Assembly (NCBI RefSeq): GCF_016909575.1
Contig: NZ_JAFBGA010000006.1
Coordinates: 62,001 to 126,000 of the forward strand
Direction of reading: 5' to 3'
DNA length: 64,000 nucleotides
Origin: Streptomyces sp. HB132
GTDB lineage: Bacteria > Actinomycetota > Actinomycetes > Streptomycetales > Streptomycetaceae
Shown: piece by piece, positions 14,892-24,319 of the stretch
How the letters are laid out: every line of letters starts with the position of its first letter
Position numbering within the stretch: position 1 is the stretch's first letter
Program-made: the position numbers and the translations under genes
The notes under the pieces: generated by a model
Databases searched by the model: none
What the model saw: only the letters and a program-made list of their open reading frames with translations
What the model was told of the DNA's origin: nothing

Positions 14892-15911
14892 TCACGTGGC
14901 GCTGCGTTCGCTCGCCTCCCGCAGGTCGCGGTCCATCGCCCGGTCGAACGCGGGGTCGGGTGCGCCGTCCGTACTACCGGGGCGGCCCGCTCGCAGGAGC
15001 TCGCGCCAGCGCTCCGGGCTCCAGTCGGCCGGGGCCGTGGTGCGCATGAAGTCCTCGACCAGGGCGCGGAACCGGGCGGGGTCGGTGTGGAAGGGGAAAT
15101 GTCCGGCGCCGTCGAAGATCTCCAGCCGGCTGCCGGGCATGGCCGCGTGGGCACCGTAGGCGTGATGCACGGGCACGACGCTGTCCCGTGAACCCCACAG
15201 GAGAAGGGTGGGCATGCCCTGCGCCAGATAGCAGCGGTCCAGCATCGTGACCACCTGACCACGCCAGTCCACCACCGCCCGCAGGGTGCTGATGAACGCG
15301 CTCCGGGACGTGGTGTCGGGAAGGGAGTCCACGAGGTCCAGCAGTTCACCGGCGTCCTGGCCGAGGTCGGTGTCGAGAAACTTGACCAGCCGCGTGAAGA
15401 GGCCCACCTGGCCGCGCATTCCGGGCAGGCGCAGCGTCGACAGCATCAGGTCGGCGCCCGGGAGCGACACCGCTCGCAGGACGGGGTTCACCTCCCGTCC
15501 GACGCCGCCCGCGCTCACCAGGATGAGCCGGTCGGTGCGTTCGGGATACTGGTAGGCGAACTGCATGGCCACACCGGCGCCGAGTGAATGGCCGATCAAG
15601 GTGGCGTGTTCGATGCCCAGGACGCCCAGCAGGTCCCGGATACCGTTCGCGTAGCCGGCCACCGAGTAGTCGGCCCGGGGCTTGTCGGAGTCCCCGTGGC
15701 CGAGGAGGTCCGGGGCGATCACGGTGTGGTGGCGGGCCAGTTCGGGGATCACCTCCGACCAGGTCGCGGAGGAGTCGCCGATGCCGTGGATGAGCAGGAC
15801 GGCCGGTCCCTCCCCTGCCATCCGGTACGCACGGCGGTAGCCGTGGATGATCCGGTGGGACAGCCCCACGCTCTGCTCGGCCTGTCGTCCGCGTGCTGGT
15901 GCGCCGGCCAC
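14892..15911 (-). CDS. Alpha/beta hydrolase
   Basis: A 339-residue soluble alpha/beta-fold hydrolase. It shows the oxyanion-hole motif LLIHGIGDSSATW, the strand HTVIAPDLLGHGDSDKP, the nucleophile elbow LIGHSLGAGVAM (Ser), the acid in LLWGSRDSVVP and the catalytic His in FDGAGHFPFH, so the triad is complete. This pattern fits the esterase/lipase/epoxide-hydrolase branch; the substrate cannot be read from sequence. Start GTG 15911 has GGAGG about nine bases upstream. The last 60 residues form a charged tail beyond the fold (SPERWRELLRAG ... DRDLREASERSAT). Confidence 0.9.
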   Translation of the reverse strand: MAGAPARGRQAEQSVGLSHRIIHGYRRAYRMAGEGPAVLLIHGIGDSSATWSEVIPELARHHTVIAPDLLGHGDSDKPRADYSVAGYANGIRDLLGVLGIEHATLIGHSLGAGVAMQFAYQYPERTDRLILVSAGGVGREVNPVLRAVSLPGADLMLSTLRLPGMRGQVGLFTRLVKFLDTDLGQDAGELLDLVDSLPDTTSRSAFISTLRAVVDWRGQVVTMLDRCYLAQGMPTLLLWGSRDSVVPVHHAYGAHAAMPGSRLEIFDGAGHFPFHTDPARFRALVEDFMRTTAPADWSPERWRELLRAGRPGSTDGAPDPAFDRAMDRDLREASERSAT

Positions 15912-16479
15912 GGCACCGCCTCCGTCTGCTGCTCCGACGATTCCCGAGCGAGGATAGAAAGCTCCCGCTCCGAGCGGATTGCAGGGACGTTTCAGGCGGC
16001 GCCCGGGTGGGATTCGGGGTGGCTGTGCGCCGCCCCGGCATTCGTAACACGCACACGGCGGTCACGTCGGAAGACGCGCCCTGAGATCGTCGCGGCACCA
16101 CCTGTGCAGGCAACGACGTCGGCACCCGACCCACGCGACCACCTGTACGCCGCCAACGACGTCATAGTGCTGGGGTAGCCGCGCAGCCTGCCCGCCGCGC
16201 GCGTCGCGCCGCCCGTGAAGTCGGCGGCGTGCCCGAGGGCGACGCCCGCTCCAGAGCACTGCCTGTCGCCCTGGGCTGAAAGGAGCATGCTCGGGCGCCG
16301 TGGTTCCATCGTCGTGCTTGCACCACATCACCGAGGTCAAGCGCTGCCGTTTCCCGGCGTTCCCCACCGCGTTCTCGGGGACACGCCAGACCGCTCGACG
16401 GCCGCCCTGCGTTCGGCGCGTCCGGCTGTGCGCGGTGTCCTCGGACGCGCGTGTTCCGGGCCGGACCCGTGAGCTCCGG
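15912..16479. other. 568-bp stretch without a supportable gene
   Basis: Lies between two leftward genes. Open frames here are Arg-rich shadows. It presumably holds the promoter of the alpha/beta hydrolase and the 3' end of the membrane-protein transcript. Confidence 0.45.
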
Positions 16480-17991
16480 TCAGTTGGGCGGGACGGTGGA
16501 AGCTCCGCCCGTGGCGGCGCCCGGCAGCAGATAGGTCCGGTAGTCCCGCAGCGGCACCACGCGGGAGCCCCCGGTGATCGGTGGCGGCGCGTCACCACCG
16601 GTCACCAGGACCGCCGCCGGGACACGGCGCGCGAGCTCGCGGAGGGCTCCGGGGGTGATACTCGCGTCGTGCCCTGAGGTCTGCCGCGAGGCGCAGCCGG
16701 CGTAGTAGGCGATCGGCACCGCGTCGGCGCCGCTGACCACACACGGCGCGCGCACCCCCATCGAGTTCAGTGCACCGGCGACAGCGGCGAACTCCGCACT
16801 CGTGGCGTGACTGGTGCGGACCACGTGGGTGAGCACGGAGAACTGGACTCCGAGATGAGCGACCAGGGCCAGTGCCAGTGCGGCGACGCCTGCCGGGCGG
16901 CGGGTCCGGCGCGCCCGGACGAAGAGGTACGCGATGTACTCGGCCACCGGCACCGCCAGCAGCGCGTAGGCGGGGAGCAGGAATCGCGGCGCCGCGTACT
17001 CGACCAGGAAGAGATAGGGAACAGCCGTCGAGAACCCGGTCGCCGTAGCCAGCAGTGCCACGGCGCCTCTGCCCGAACGCCGGGCCGCGGAGATCCCTCC
17101 CGCGGCGAGGAGAGGCAGCATCACCCACCACACCGCGGTGGCTGGGCTCTCCCAGCCGATGTCGCAGGGGCGGCAGAGGGTCCGGCCGGCGAGCGCGCGA
17201 AGGTGGTCGTCGACCGCGAGGTTCCACCCGAGCCCACCCTGGATCTCGCCGGCCCGGTGCAGTCGGGCGACGAGGCCGCCGTAGTGGGCGTACGCCTCGG
17301 CGGTCCAGGGCACGCAGCCCGCCACGAGTCCGCCGACGAGCGCGGCGCACAGACCCGGCAGGCGTCGGCCGGGTACCAGGACGGCCGCGAGCGCCAGTGG
17401 CAACGCGAGCCAGAATCCGTCGGCGGGCCGCATCAGGGCGACCAGTGCCACGGCCGCCCCCGCCCCGGCCGCCCCCGCTCGCCCGGCGGCACCGCACAGG
17501 GTTCTCACCACCCAGCCCGTCGCGGTCAGGGCACCCAGGGCACACCACAGGTTCGGCATCGCCGCCGGCCCGTAGTAGAGGGTCGGCCACAAGCCGGTGA
17601 ACAGCGCGCCCGCGCCGACGAGGACGGGTGTGGGCAGCACCTTCCGCCAGATCCAGAGGGCGACGACCAGGGCGGCGGCGGACATCAGGGCGAGGTGGAT
17701 CCGCAGTGCGGTGGTGGATGCGGTGAGCGACGCGACAGGAGCTACCAGGTAGGAGATCCCGCGGGCTCGGGGGGCGCTGAAGAAGGCGGGAGGGGCGTTG
17801 CCTCCGACCTGGCTGACGTAGACGGTCTCGTCCCAGGCCAGCCCCGAGCCCGGTACGACGAAGGCCAGTTGCACAGCGACGAAGACCAGGGCGATTGTCG
17901 TCAGCCATGGCAGCGGACCGGATGTCCGACGGCCCGGCAGTTCAGGGATCAGGGCGTGCCGCACCAGCGGCATCTGCCGGGTTCCGTACAT
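16480..17991 (-). CDS. Polytopic membrane protein, PMT/glycosyltransferase-39-like
   Basis: A 503-residue integral membrane protein with about 10-11 hydrophobic segments. The first extracytoplasmic loop follows TM1 and carries an acidic motif (SGLAWDETVYVSQVGGNAPP), the position where lipid-linked-sugar-dependent glycosyltransferases of the PMT/GT39/GT83 type keep their catalytic Asp/Glu. The C-terminal 110 residues are outside and have Cys pairs (RAPCVVSG, YYAGCASRQ). Start ATG 17991 has GGAG just upstream. It is divergent from a GtrA-family gene, which fits a role in modifying a surface polymer with sugars carried on polyprenyl phosphate. The substrate is inferred only at that level. Confidence 0.72.
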   Translation of the reverse strand: MYGTRQMPLVRHALIPELPGRRTSGPLPWLTTIALVFVAVQLAFVVPGSGLAWDETVYVSQVGGNAPPAFFSAPRARGISYLVAPVASLTASTTALRIHLALMSAAALVVALWIWRKVLPTPVLVGAGALFTGLWPTLYYGPAAMPNLWCALGALTATGWVVRTLCGAAGRAGAAGAGAAVALVALMRPADGFWLALPLALAAVLVPGRRLPGLCAALVGGLVAGCVPWTAEAYAHYGGLVARLHRAGEIQGGLGWNLAVDDHLRALAGRTLCRPCDIGWESPATAVWWVMLPLLAAGGISAARRSGRGAVALLATATGFSTAVPYLFLVEYAAPRFLLPAYALLAVPVAEYIAYLFVRARRTRRPAGVAALALALVAHLGVQFSVLTHVVRTSHATSAEFAAVAGALNSMGVRAPCVVSGADAVPIAYYAGCASRQTSGHDASITPGALRELARRVPAAVLVTGGDAPPPITGGSRVVPLRDYRTYLLPGAATGGASTVPPN

Positions 17992-18227
17992 GGGAGCTCC
18001 AGTCCTCACCGGGGCCGCGGGAGGGAGCGCGCGGCGTTGGTCAACGAGGGAGGAACGCGAGGAGTCACGCAGGGTCGGGGCGCCGGGGGGCCGGGTGTCC
18101 CCCACTGCCGCATGAGGGATACCCCCGACTTGAGTAGGGGCCCGAGTGCATCGCTGGGGGGACGTGCGTCCCCGGGTTCCGGGATGGAATAGGAGCACCG
18201 TTTCCAGATCCTGCCGGAGGCCCTCCC
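17992..18227. promoter_or_regulatory. Divergent promoter region with GGGGAC hairpin
   Basis: The 236-bp gap between the leftward membrane protein and rightward GtrA contains a short hairpin (GGGGAC at 18158-18163, loop GTGC, GTCCCC at 18168-18173) and several G/C runs. Both promoters must lie here; I cannot assign -10 and -35 elements with confidence. Confidence 0.3.
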
Positions 18228-18755
18228 GTGACCGCCCACGCGCATCCGCCGCCCGAGCGCACCGCCCGTCCGCTCCTCGAAGCCTTCGTGCGCTTCGTCG
18301 TCTGCGGTGGCGGAGTCGGACTGGCAGCGAGTGGTGCGCTGGTTCTGCTCGGCGAGCGGGTGCCGCTGGTCCTCGCCAACGCCGTGATCACCGTGGTCTC
18401 CACGGTGATCGCGACGGAGCTGCACAGCAGGATCTCCTTCCGGAGCGAACGCAGGGGGTGGCGGGTCCACCTGCAGTCCGGGCTGACGGTGGCGGTGAGC
18501 TACGCGTTCACCACCGCCGCTCTTCTCGTGCTGCACGCCGTACAGCCCGCCCACTCCGTGCTGGTCGAGCAGACCGTGTATCTGTCCGCGTCGGCGATGG
18601 CGGGGGCCGGGCGTTTCGTGTTGCTGAGGACGGTGGTCTTCGCCCCGTCCGCGGCACCGTCGAACGCGACGTACACCGCACCGTCGAGCGCTCCGGCCAC
18701 GGCACCGTCGAACGCACCGGTCCTGGCCAAGCCGGCCGTCGTCATCGCGGCCTGA
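18228..18755 (+). CDS. GtrA family membrane protein
   Basis: A 175-residue protein with four hydrophobic segments (FVVCGGGVGLAASGALVLL, VLANAVITVVSTVIATEL, VAVSYAFTTAALLVLHAV, ASAMAGAGRFVLLRTVVF) and the conserved GtrA features: an early FVVCGG motif, an ISFRSER loop and a terminal RFVLLRTVVF. GtrA proteins are thought to move polyprenyl-phosphate-linked sugars across the membrane or assist a partner glycosyltransferase. The last 40 residues are an Ala/Pro/Ser-rich tail with the repeated unit APSNA/APSSA. Start GTG 18228. The divergent PMT-like gene is a natural partner. Confidence 0.87.
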   Translation: MTAHAHPPPERTARPLLEAFVRFVVCGGGVGLAASGALVLLGERVPLVLANAVITVVSTVIATELHSRISFRSERRGWRVHLQSGLTVAVSYAFTTAALLVLHAVQPAHSVLVEQTVYLSASAMAGAGRFVLLRTVVFAPSAAPSNATYTAPSSAPATAPSNAPVLAKPAVVIAA

Positions 18756-18821
18756 TCCGCCGGGCGCGGCTGGTGGGCCCTCCCGCCACGGGGCGGCACA
18801 CCCGCCAAGGAGGGACAGACC

Positions 18822-19324
18822 TCAGGAGCCCGACTCCCCCACGGCCGTGGCATGGAGGGTGACCGCCCAGAGCAGTGCGCCGAGGGACGCGGTGTGGAGA
18901 CGGCACGGACGGTGTTCCATCTGTTCCAGCGGCTCTCGAACGCGGCCCGCGCGTCCAGGAGCCTGTCAGGGGCCGCGTCCGGCGGCACTCTGTCGAGCGC
19001 GTCGTTGAGGGGGACGTTCTGTGTCCCGGTCACGAGGAACGCCGCCCCGTACAGCGCCAGGGCCGCGACGATCCACGGCAAGGCTCCCGGGCTGTGCCCC
19101 TGTGCGGCGAGGACCGTCGCCAGGACCAGCGAAGGCAGAGGCAGCAGGAAGGGGATCAGGAACCAGCCGTTGATGACGGCCCGGTTGATGTGCTGCATGC
19201 TCCGGACGAAGGCCTGGTCGCCTGTCCGGGACAGGCCGGGCATGACTGCGTACGCGAAGGCGCAGAACAGCCCGGCCATCAGGGCGGCTCCCCCGGCCGC
19301 GGCGAGGAGTGCCGCGGTCTGCAC
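18822..19324 (-). pseudogene. DUF1772 membrane protein gene with a frameshift
   Basis: A four-helix membrane protein of about 165 residues. The first frame runs from GTG 19324 with FCAFAYAVMPGLSRTGDQAF and SMQHINRAVINGWFLIPFLL, then LVTGTQNVPLNDALDRV and RAAFESRWNRWNTVRAV, all hallmarks of DUF1772. There the frame leaves the family. A second frame, offset as if one base were missing near 18890-18895, continues TASLGALLWAVTLHATAVGE to a stop at 18822, restoring the expected last helix. The unshifted frame instead runs on through Arg/Pro-rich text into the GtrA region. It begins five bases after the HelD-like gene stop, so they were one operon. A sequencing error is possible. Confidence 0.75.
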
Positions 19325-19329
19325 TGTTC

Positions 19330-22300
19330 TCAAGTGCGCTCCGGAGCGGAGGAGGAGTTCGAGGCCGCACTGTGCCCCAGGGCCGCTTCGGCGTCCCGGC
19401 CGTCCCAGCCGTGCTCGGTGCGCCACAGGACGTGGACGCCGAAGACGTCGTGGACGAGCGCGGCCGACCAGTCCTCCGCCGGAGGTGCCGCGAGGACGAG
19501 GTGGAGGCGGTCCGCGGGCTTCGGCAGAGTGTGGTTGATCTCGTGGAGGCGGGCCGCTCCCGAGCGGAGGTCGGCGTACGTGACGAGGCCCGCGCCCAGC
19601 ACCTCGTAGAGCAGGTGTCCCTGGTCCGTGGCGCACTCGACGTCGACGACCTGGGAGGGCAGGGACAGTTGCCGGTCCGCGCGCAGGAGAGCAGCCATCA
19701 GTTCGAACCGTACGGCCTCGTGCGTCTTGCAGGTGCGGTCAGCGGCGGCAGACGTCTTCAGGAGGTGGAGGAGCTTCGCGCTCGCGTCCGTTCCCTCCGG
19801 GGCGCCGGGCACTGCTGCTTCGAGGGTGGTCATGGGTTCGGCTTCTTTCGGCTCGGGCTGCTCGGGCTGCTCGCCGAGCGGTGCGGGCGGCGTGGGCTGG
19901 ACCGGGGACGGCGAGGACTCGACAGCGGCGGGGGCCTGGCCCTCGTCCGGGGCGGTAGCGGCAACGGTCGCGGTCGCGGTCGCGGCATGGATGCGGCGCT
20001 CGACTGTGCGTCGCGCCACGGCCAGGTCGGCCTTCCATCCGCTGCGCTCCAGCGCGTCCCGGAAGTGGGCCGGATCGTGTGCGCCGGAGGCAGCCGTACG
20101 ACCGGTGTCAACCGCCAGGTCCCGCAGGACGCCCAGGCGGGTGCGGTCCGGTGACCCGAGTACGCGCCAGACGTCCAGCCAGTCCTGCTGGTCCAGGCGC
20201 AGGCACCGGTTGGCCATGCCCTTGAGCTCGGAGAGCCGGGCCCGGGTGTCGTCCGGGACGTTCCCCGCGGCCAGTTCCCCGAGGATGCCGAGGGCGTCCG
20301 CGTATCTCCTGGCCATGGTGGGCGAGATCGGCCTGCGTCCGCGTTCGTCCACCGTCACGAAACTGACGCTGGAGGCGTGGCGCAGAACCCAGGCGTTCAG
20401 CTCCGTCCCTGCGGCCGGGGGTGTCGATCCATGGCGTACGGCCATGAGGAGCGGGCGGTCCGTCAGGGGCGAGATGGCCTCGACCCGGTAGTTGCCGCCG
20501 CTGGTGTGGCCGACGACCCGGACCCTGATGTCGGTGCCGATCTCCGGGACGTCGCCCTCGGCCACCGGCGCGTCGGCCGCTCCGGTCTCCTGGAGCGGCT
20601 GTCGCGGAGTGGCGGAGGGCGCCAGGACGCCGGGCAGCGGCGCTGTGTGCAGGACGGTCAGACTCTGGGTGCTCCGGGTCAGCGCGATGTAGAGCTGGCG
20701 CAGTCCGGACGGGCCGCGGTCGGCGATGGTGGCGGGTTCGACGACGAGGACGTGGTCGTACTCCATGCCCTTGGCCTGACCGGCCGCCAGGACGGACACG
20801 GCTTCACGCTCCTGCTCCGTGATGCCGTCGGCCTCGTCCAGGTGGCGGGCGATCTCGTCGAGCCATCCGGAGTCGTCGGGAACGATGACGGCGACGGACC
20901 GCAGCGTGCGCCCGTCGCTGCTTCCGACGAGGCGGACGGCATGGGCGACGGTGTCGCGGAGCAGCTTCCACGGCTCGGTCGCGACGGTGCGTACGGCATC
21001 GGGGCCGGCCTCGCGCACGGCCTGCGGATAGGGCAGGGAGGGTGCCACCGCGTGTGCCAGGGGGGCGACGAACTCCATCACCTCGGCGGGGACACGGTAA
21101 CTCGTCGTCAACTCCGCGACGCGCCAGTCCCCGTGGTCCGACAGGAGGGCGCCCAGCCGGTCCCACCCGGTGTACGGGTAGGGGCCGGTGGCCTGGGCGA
21201 GGTCACCGAGGACGGTCATCGAGCCGCCTCGGGCGACACGGCGGCGCAGGGCCCGGGCCTGCATGGGCGTCAGGTCCTGGGCCTCGTCGGCCACGATGTG
21301 GCCGTAGCGCCGCGGCGTCTCCCCGGTGATGAGGTGGCGGAGCTCCTCCAGGCAGACACGGTCGTCCAGGGTCCAGGGGTCGTCCTCGGCCTTGTCCGCC
21401 CGGGGGCGCAGGACGGCGCTCTGTTCGTCCTCGTCGAGCACGCCGTCCGCGCAGGCGCGCAGGAGTTCGGGGGAGTCGTAGAGGCTGCGCAGGCTCTCCC
21501 GCGCGCCCGGCGAGGGCCAGGCGCGGTCGAGGAGTCTCTCCACCTGGCGGTTGCGTTCCAGGCTGCGGCGGATCGTGCCGTCAGCGCCGCGTCGGGGGGC
21601 CAGGGCGGAGAGCTCCCGCAGCAGACGGTCGACGAGGAGGCTCCGGAAGCGGTCGCGGCGCTCGCGGTACGCCCCGTCGCCCCCGCGCACCTCCTCGATG
21701 AGGGCGTGGAGTTCCGTGCGGGGCACGCGCAGGGTCGTGCTGCCCGCGGCGACGGTGAACGCCGGCTCGTCGCCGGCGAAGGAAGGTGTGGTGAGCAGCC
21801 CGTCGAGCGCCTCGGGGCGGCACTCGTGCTCGACACGGTTCCGCAGGACCGCCGCCATCCGCTCGTCGGACTTCACGAGGCGCGCCGGGGGCGTGTCGGT
21901 GCCGAGTACGTCGCCGTCCCAGAGCCGGGACAGTTGGACGGCGTTGACGTCCCGGGTTCCGAGGGTGGGCAGTACCTGGCCTACGTAGTCGAGGAACCGC
22001 TGGTGCGGTCCGATGACGAGGATGTCCTGGGCCTTGAAGTGGTCGTTGTTGACGAGCCAGGTCACTCGGTGGAGACCGACGGCGGACTTGCCCGTGCCCG
22101 GGCCGCCCTGGACGACGAGTATGTCGGCGGGAGAGCCCGTGACCAGGTCCATCTGGTCACGGCGGATCGTCTCGACGATGTCCCGCATGCGTCCGCTGCG
22201 GGAGCGCTGGAGTTCACGCAGGAGGAAGTCGTCGGGTTGGAGGGGCTTGCGCTGACGGAGACGGGCCAGGTCGGCCGGCGTGTACGGCGGTCGGTCCTTC

Positions 22301-22905
22301 CCGGGCAGTACGGGCTCCGGCCGGGACTCCTCCTCGTCGCCGGGCACCGTCTTCGCACCGGTGCCGGCCGTGGTGGGCTCCGCCGTGATCGTGTCGTCCC
22401 CGGCGGGCCTCGGTTCCGGGACAGCTTCGAGCACCGGGACGGCGGGAGGGGGAACGGCTGCGACGGAGGCGATCTCGTCGAAGTAGTCCTCGACGACGTG
22501 CTGTACGCAGCGCAGTTGGCGCCGCAGGGCTACATCGCCCGGTGCGTGCGGCTGCGCCTCGAACCACTTGGTGGCGAGCGGGCTGGTCCACAGCACGACG
22601 ACGGTGTCGCGGGTCCGGACGTCGGAGACCGCACGCCGCCCCACGTACCAGGGGCGGGGCGCGTCACCCGGGTCCTCCGGGGCGTCCACACGGGCGATCA
22701 CCAGGGACTCGTCGGCCAGTCCTCCGTACGCCTCGGCCTTCTTCTCGGTGTCCAGCCGGTTGGCGATGCCGTCCTTGCCGCTGGCCGCCGCGTCGGCGGC
22801 CGACTTCCCGGTCATCTCGGCGAGGCGCGCGGTGTAGCAGTCGTAGGCCCGGTCGACGGCCTTCTGCTCATCCGCGATGACCTGGCTGCGAGCCACGGTG
22901 TTCAT
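19330..22905 (-). CDS. Very long HelD-family (UvrD-like) ATPase
   Basis: A 1191-residue superfamily 1 helicase-like ATPase. Residues 1-145 hold the N-terminal arm; Walker A VVQGGPGTGKSAVGLHR is at about 265-280; the DEAQDL Walker B/motif II (IVADEAQDLTPMQARAL), the Q/T motif LGDLAQAT and motif VI region LYIALTRSTQSL follow. This layout fits HelD, which clears stalled RNA polymerase, and its rifampicin-resistance variant HelR. Usual lengths are 680-780 aa; here about 400 extra C-terminal residues include a low-complexity Ala/Thr/Pro linker (TATATVAATAPDEGQAPA) and a final domain (MTTLEAAV to the end). Start ATG 22905 has GGGGA upstream. I see no convincing rifampicin-associated element upstream. 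Confidence 0.82.
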   Translation of the reverse strand: MNTVARSQVIADEQKAVDRAYDCYTARLAEMTGKSAADAAASGKDGIANRLDTEKKAEAYGGLADESLVIARVDAPEDPGDAPRPWYVGRRAVSDVRTRDTVVVLWTSPLATKWFEAQPHAPGDVALRRQLRCVQHVVEDYFDEIASVAAVPPPAVPVLEAVPEPRPAGDDTITAEPTTAGTGAKTVPGDEEESRPEPVLPGKDRPPYTPADLARLRQRKPLQPDDFLLRELQRSRSGRMRDIVETIRRDQMDLVTGSPADILVVQGGPGTGKSAVGLHRVTWLVNNDHFKAQDILVIGPHQRFLDYVGQVLPTLGTRDVNAVQLSRLWDGDVLGTDTPPARLVKSDERMAAVLRNRVEHECRPEALDGLLTTPSFAGDEPAFTVAAGSTTLRVPRTELHALIEEVRGGDGAYRERRDRFRSLLVDRLLRELSALAPRRGADGTIRRSLERNRQVERLLDRAWPSPGARESLRSLYDSPELLRACADGVLDEDEQSAVLRPRADKAEDDPWTLDDRVCLEELRHLITGETPRRYGHIVADEAQDLTPMQARALRRRVARGGSMTVLGDLAQATGPYPYTGWDRLGALLSDHGDWRVAELTTSYRVPAEVMEFVAPLAHAVAPSLPYPQAVREAGPDAVRTVATEPWKLLRDTVAHAVRLVGSSDGRTLRSVAVIVPDDSGWLDEIARHLDEADGITEQEREAVSVLAAGQAKGMEYDHVLVVEPATIADRGPSGLRQLYIALTRSTQSLTVLHTAPLPGVLAPSATPRQPLQETGAADAPVAEGDVPEIGTDIRVRVVGHTSGGNYRVEAISPLTDRPLLMAVRHGSTPPAAGTELNAWVLRHASSVSFVTVDERGRRPISPTMARRYADALGILGELAAGNVPDDTRARLSELKGMANRCLRLDQQDWLDVWRVLGSPDRTRLGVLRDLAVDTGRTAASGAHDPAHFRDALERSGWKADLAVARRTVERRIHAATATATVAATAPDEGQAPAAVESSPSPVQPTPPAPLGEQPEQPEPKEAEPMTTLEAAVPGAPEGTDASAKLLHLLKTSAAADRTCKTHEAVRFELMAALLRADRQLSLPSQVVDVECATDQGHLLYEVLGAGLVTYADLRSGAARLHEINHTLPKPADRLHLVLAAPPAEDWSAALVHDVFGVHVLWRTEHGWDGRDAEAALGHSAASNSSSAPERT

Positions 22906-23304
22906 CTGCTGTCCCCTCCCCGGCGGAGTCCGGCGGAACGCCGCTCCGGGTATACGTACGCGCCCCGGTGAATACCTATCAGAGATCGCGCGGTCACCGT
23001 GAGTTGAACTTCGGACCTTGGGTCTCACTCCCCCGGTCGCCCCCACCGACGCGGTCCGGCTCACGTGTGAAGCGGATCAGGCAAGGAGATCAGCCGGAAC
23101 TCGCCGCCCCCCGGCGCCGCACCTCTCAGCATGCCAGTCATTGACTGAGTTCACAAGCAATACACTTGATCTCACACACCTCTGGGTCGCCGGCCTCCGG
23201 AAGGGCCCGGCTCTCCTGGAATCACCTGCGCACAGCGTTGTCACACTTATGCCATACGATGCGCACACCTGTTCACAGCTCTTCCTTTTGAGGATGCCCA
23301 CATC
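22906..23304. other. 399-bp divergent spacer
   Basis: Between the leftward HelD-like gene and the rightward lipoprotein. It is markedly AT-richer at about 23140-23175 (TTGACTGAGTTCACAAGCAA and on), a promoter-like block. TATACC on the minus strand near 22950 is a candidate -10 for the HelD-like gene. No RNA gene is recognised. Confidence 0.4.
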
Positions 23305-24183
23305 ATGTTTTCCGGTGTCACGTCCCGTTCAGCGCGCGGCATGTCCGCTGCCGTCGCCCTCCTCGCGATCGGCGCGGTGGGCTGCGCCGACGTCATCGAC
23401 AGCGCCAAGGCCGGCGCCAAGGAGGCCGTGCGTCAGCGGTCGGTCTTCTCCCTCTCCCCGGGGGACTGCTACAACCCCAACAGCGGGGCGACCGAGGGCG
23501 AGGAGTTCGCCGTCGAGGTCGTGCCGTGCCAGGAGGCCCACAAGGGCCAGGTCGTCGGAGAGTTCGACATCGAAGGGGAGTCGGAGTACCCCGGTGACGA
23601 CGGGGCGACGAAGATAGCCGACGAGCGGTGCCCCGCGGAGTCGCAGAAGTTCGTCTCCGACACCTGGGCGGTGCCCGCGGGCGTCGACCTCTTCTACTAC
23701 TACCCGACCAGCCAGAGCTGGAAGACCGGCGACCGGGCCGTGAGCTGTACGTACGCCAAGGAGTCGGGCACGTTCTCCGGCTCGCTGAAGAACGACTCCC
23801 TGAACGCCGACCAGCTCGCCTACCTCAAGGGCTCCAACGGTGTCTACGAGGCGTTCTGGGGCAGCCAGCCCGAAGCCGAACAGATCGAGGACGACCTGGC
23901 CGGCTACAAGAAGCAGGCCAAGGCCGTGTCCACGGCGCTGGGCACCCATCTGACGGCCCTCGACAAGCTCGACCAGCCGGCGGCGGTCAAGCTCCGCACA
24001 CAGCTGGAGGGCACCGCCGACGCGTGGAAGGACGCCGCCTCGGCAGCCGATGTGGACGCCTTCTACATCGCCTACGATCTGGCCTTCACCGGCATCGACC
24101 CGAGCAAGACGGTCGCCGCCCGCAAGGAGCTCAAGCTCGCGTCCACCGTTCCCGCCGACGACGCCGAGGTCTGGGCGGGCTGA
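23305..24183 (+). CDS. Lipoprotein with septum-formation-type domain
   Basis: A 292-residue exported lipoprotein. The signal peptide ends in the lipobox-like IGAVGC (Cys29). Residues 45-155 contain a Cys-containing domain (SLSPGDCYNP, VEVVPCQEAHKGQVVGEF, ERCPAESQKFV, DRAVSCTYAKESGTFSGSL) that matches the septum-formation family domain of actinobacteria, where the cysteines likely pair. The C-terminal third is helical and charged (IEDDLAGYKKQAKAVSTALG) and may be a coiled segment. GAGGA precedes ATG 23305. A role at the cell surface or septum is inferred from family name only. Confidence 0.8.
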   Translation: MFSGVTSRSARGMSAAVALLAIGAVGCADVIDSAKAGAKEAVRQRSVFSLSPGDCYNPNSGATEGEEFAVEVVPCQEAHKGQVVGEFDIEGESEYPGDDGATKIADERCPAESQKFVSDTWAVPAGVDLFYYYPTSQSWKTGDRAVSCTYAKESGTFSGSLKNDSLNADQLAYLKGSNGVYEAFWGSQPEAEQIEDDLAGYKKQAKAVSTALGTHLTALDKLDQPAAVKLRTQLEGTADAWKDAASAADVDAFYIAYDLAFTGIDPSKTVAARKELKLASTVPADDAEVWAG

Positions 24184-24319
24184 TCCGTGCTCCGGGGCCG
24201 AGAAGCACCGGCCCCGGAGCCCGGTCCGGGGCCCGCGTCCGCCGCGTGCCCCGGACCGGCCGCGGCCGCCCGTCTCCGCACACTCCCGCCCGCCGTTCCC
24301 GACCGACGAGGACCGATCG

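Noticed and set aside
16062..16598. 178-codon minus-strand frame in the 15912-16479 gap
   Set aside because: Arg/Cys/Pro-rich with no domain or ribosome binding site, and it overlaps the membrane protein's end.
20377..22971. 864-codon plus-strand frame opposite the HelD-like gene
   Set aside because: It has shadow composition (Gly/Val/Arg/Asp runs), while the opposite strand carries helicase motifs in order.
22906..22990. Rifampicin-associated element upstream of the HelD-like gene
   Set aside because: I could not find a convincing inverted GGGGCTTGC-type repeat; only a weak CCGGCGG/CCGCTCC symmetry is present.
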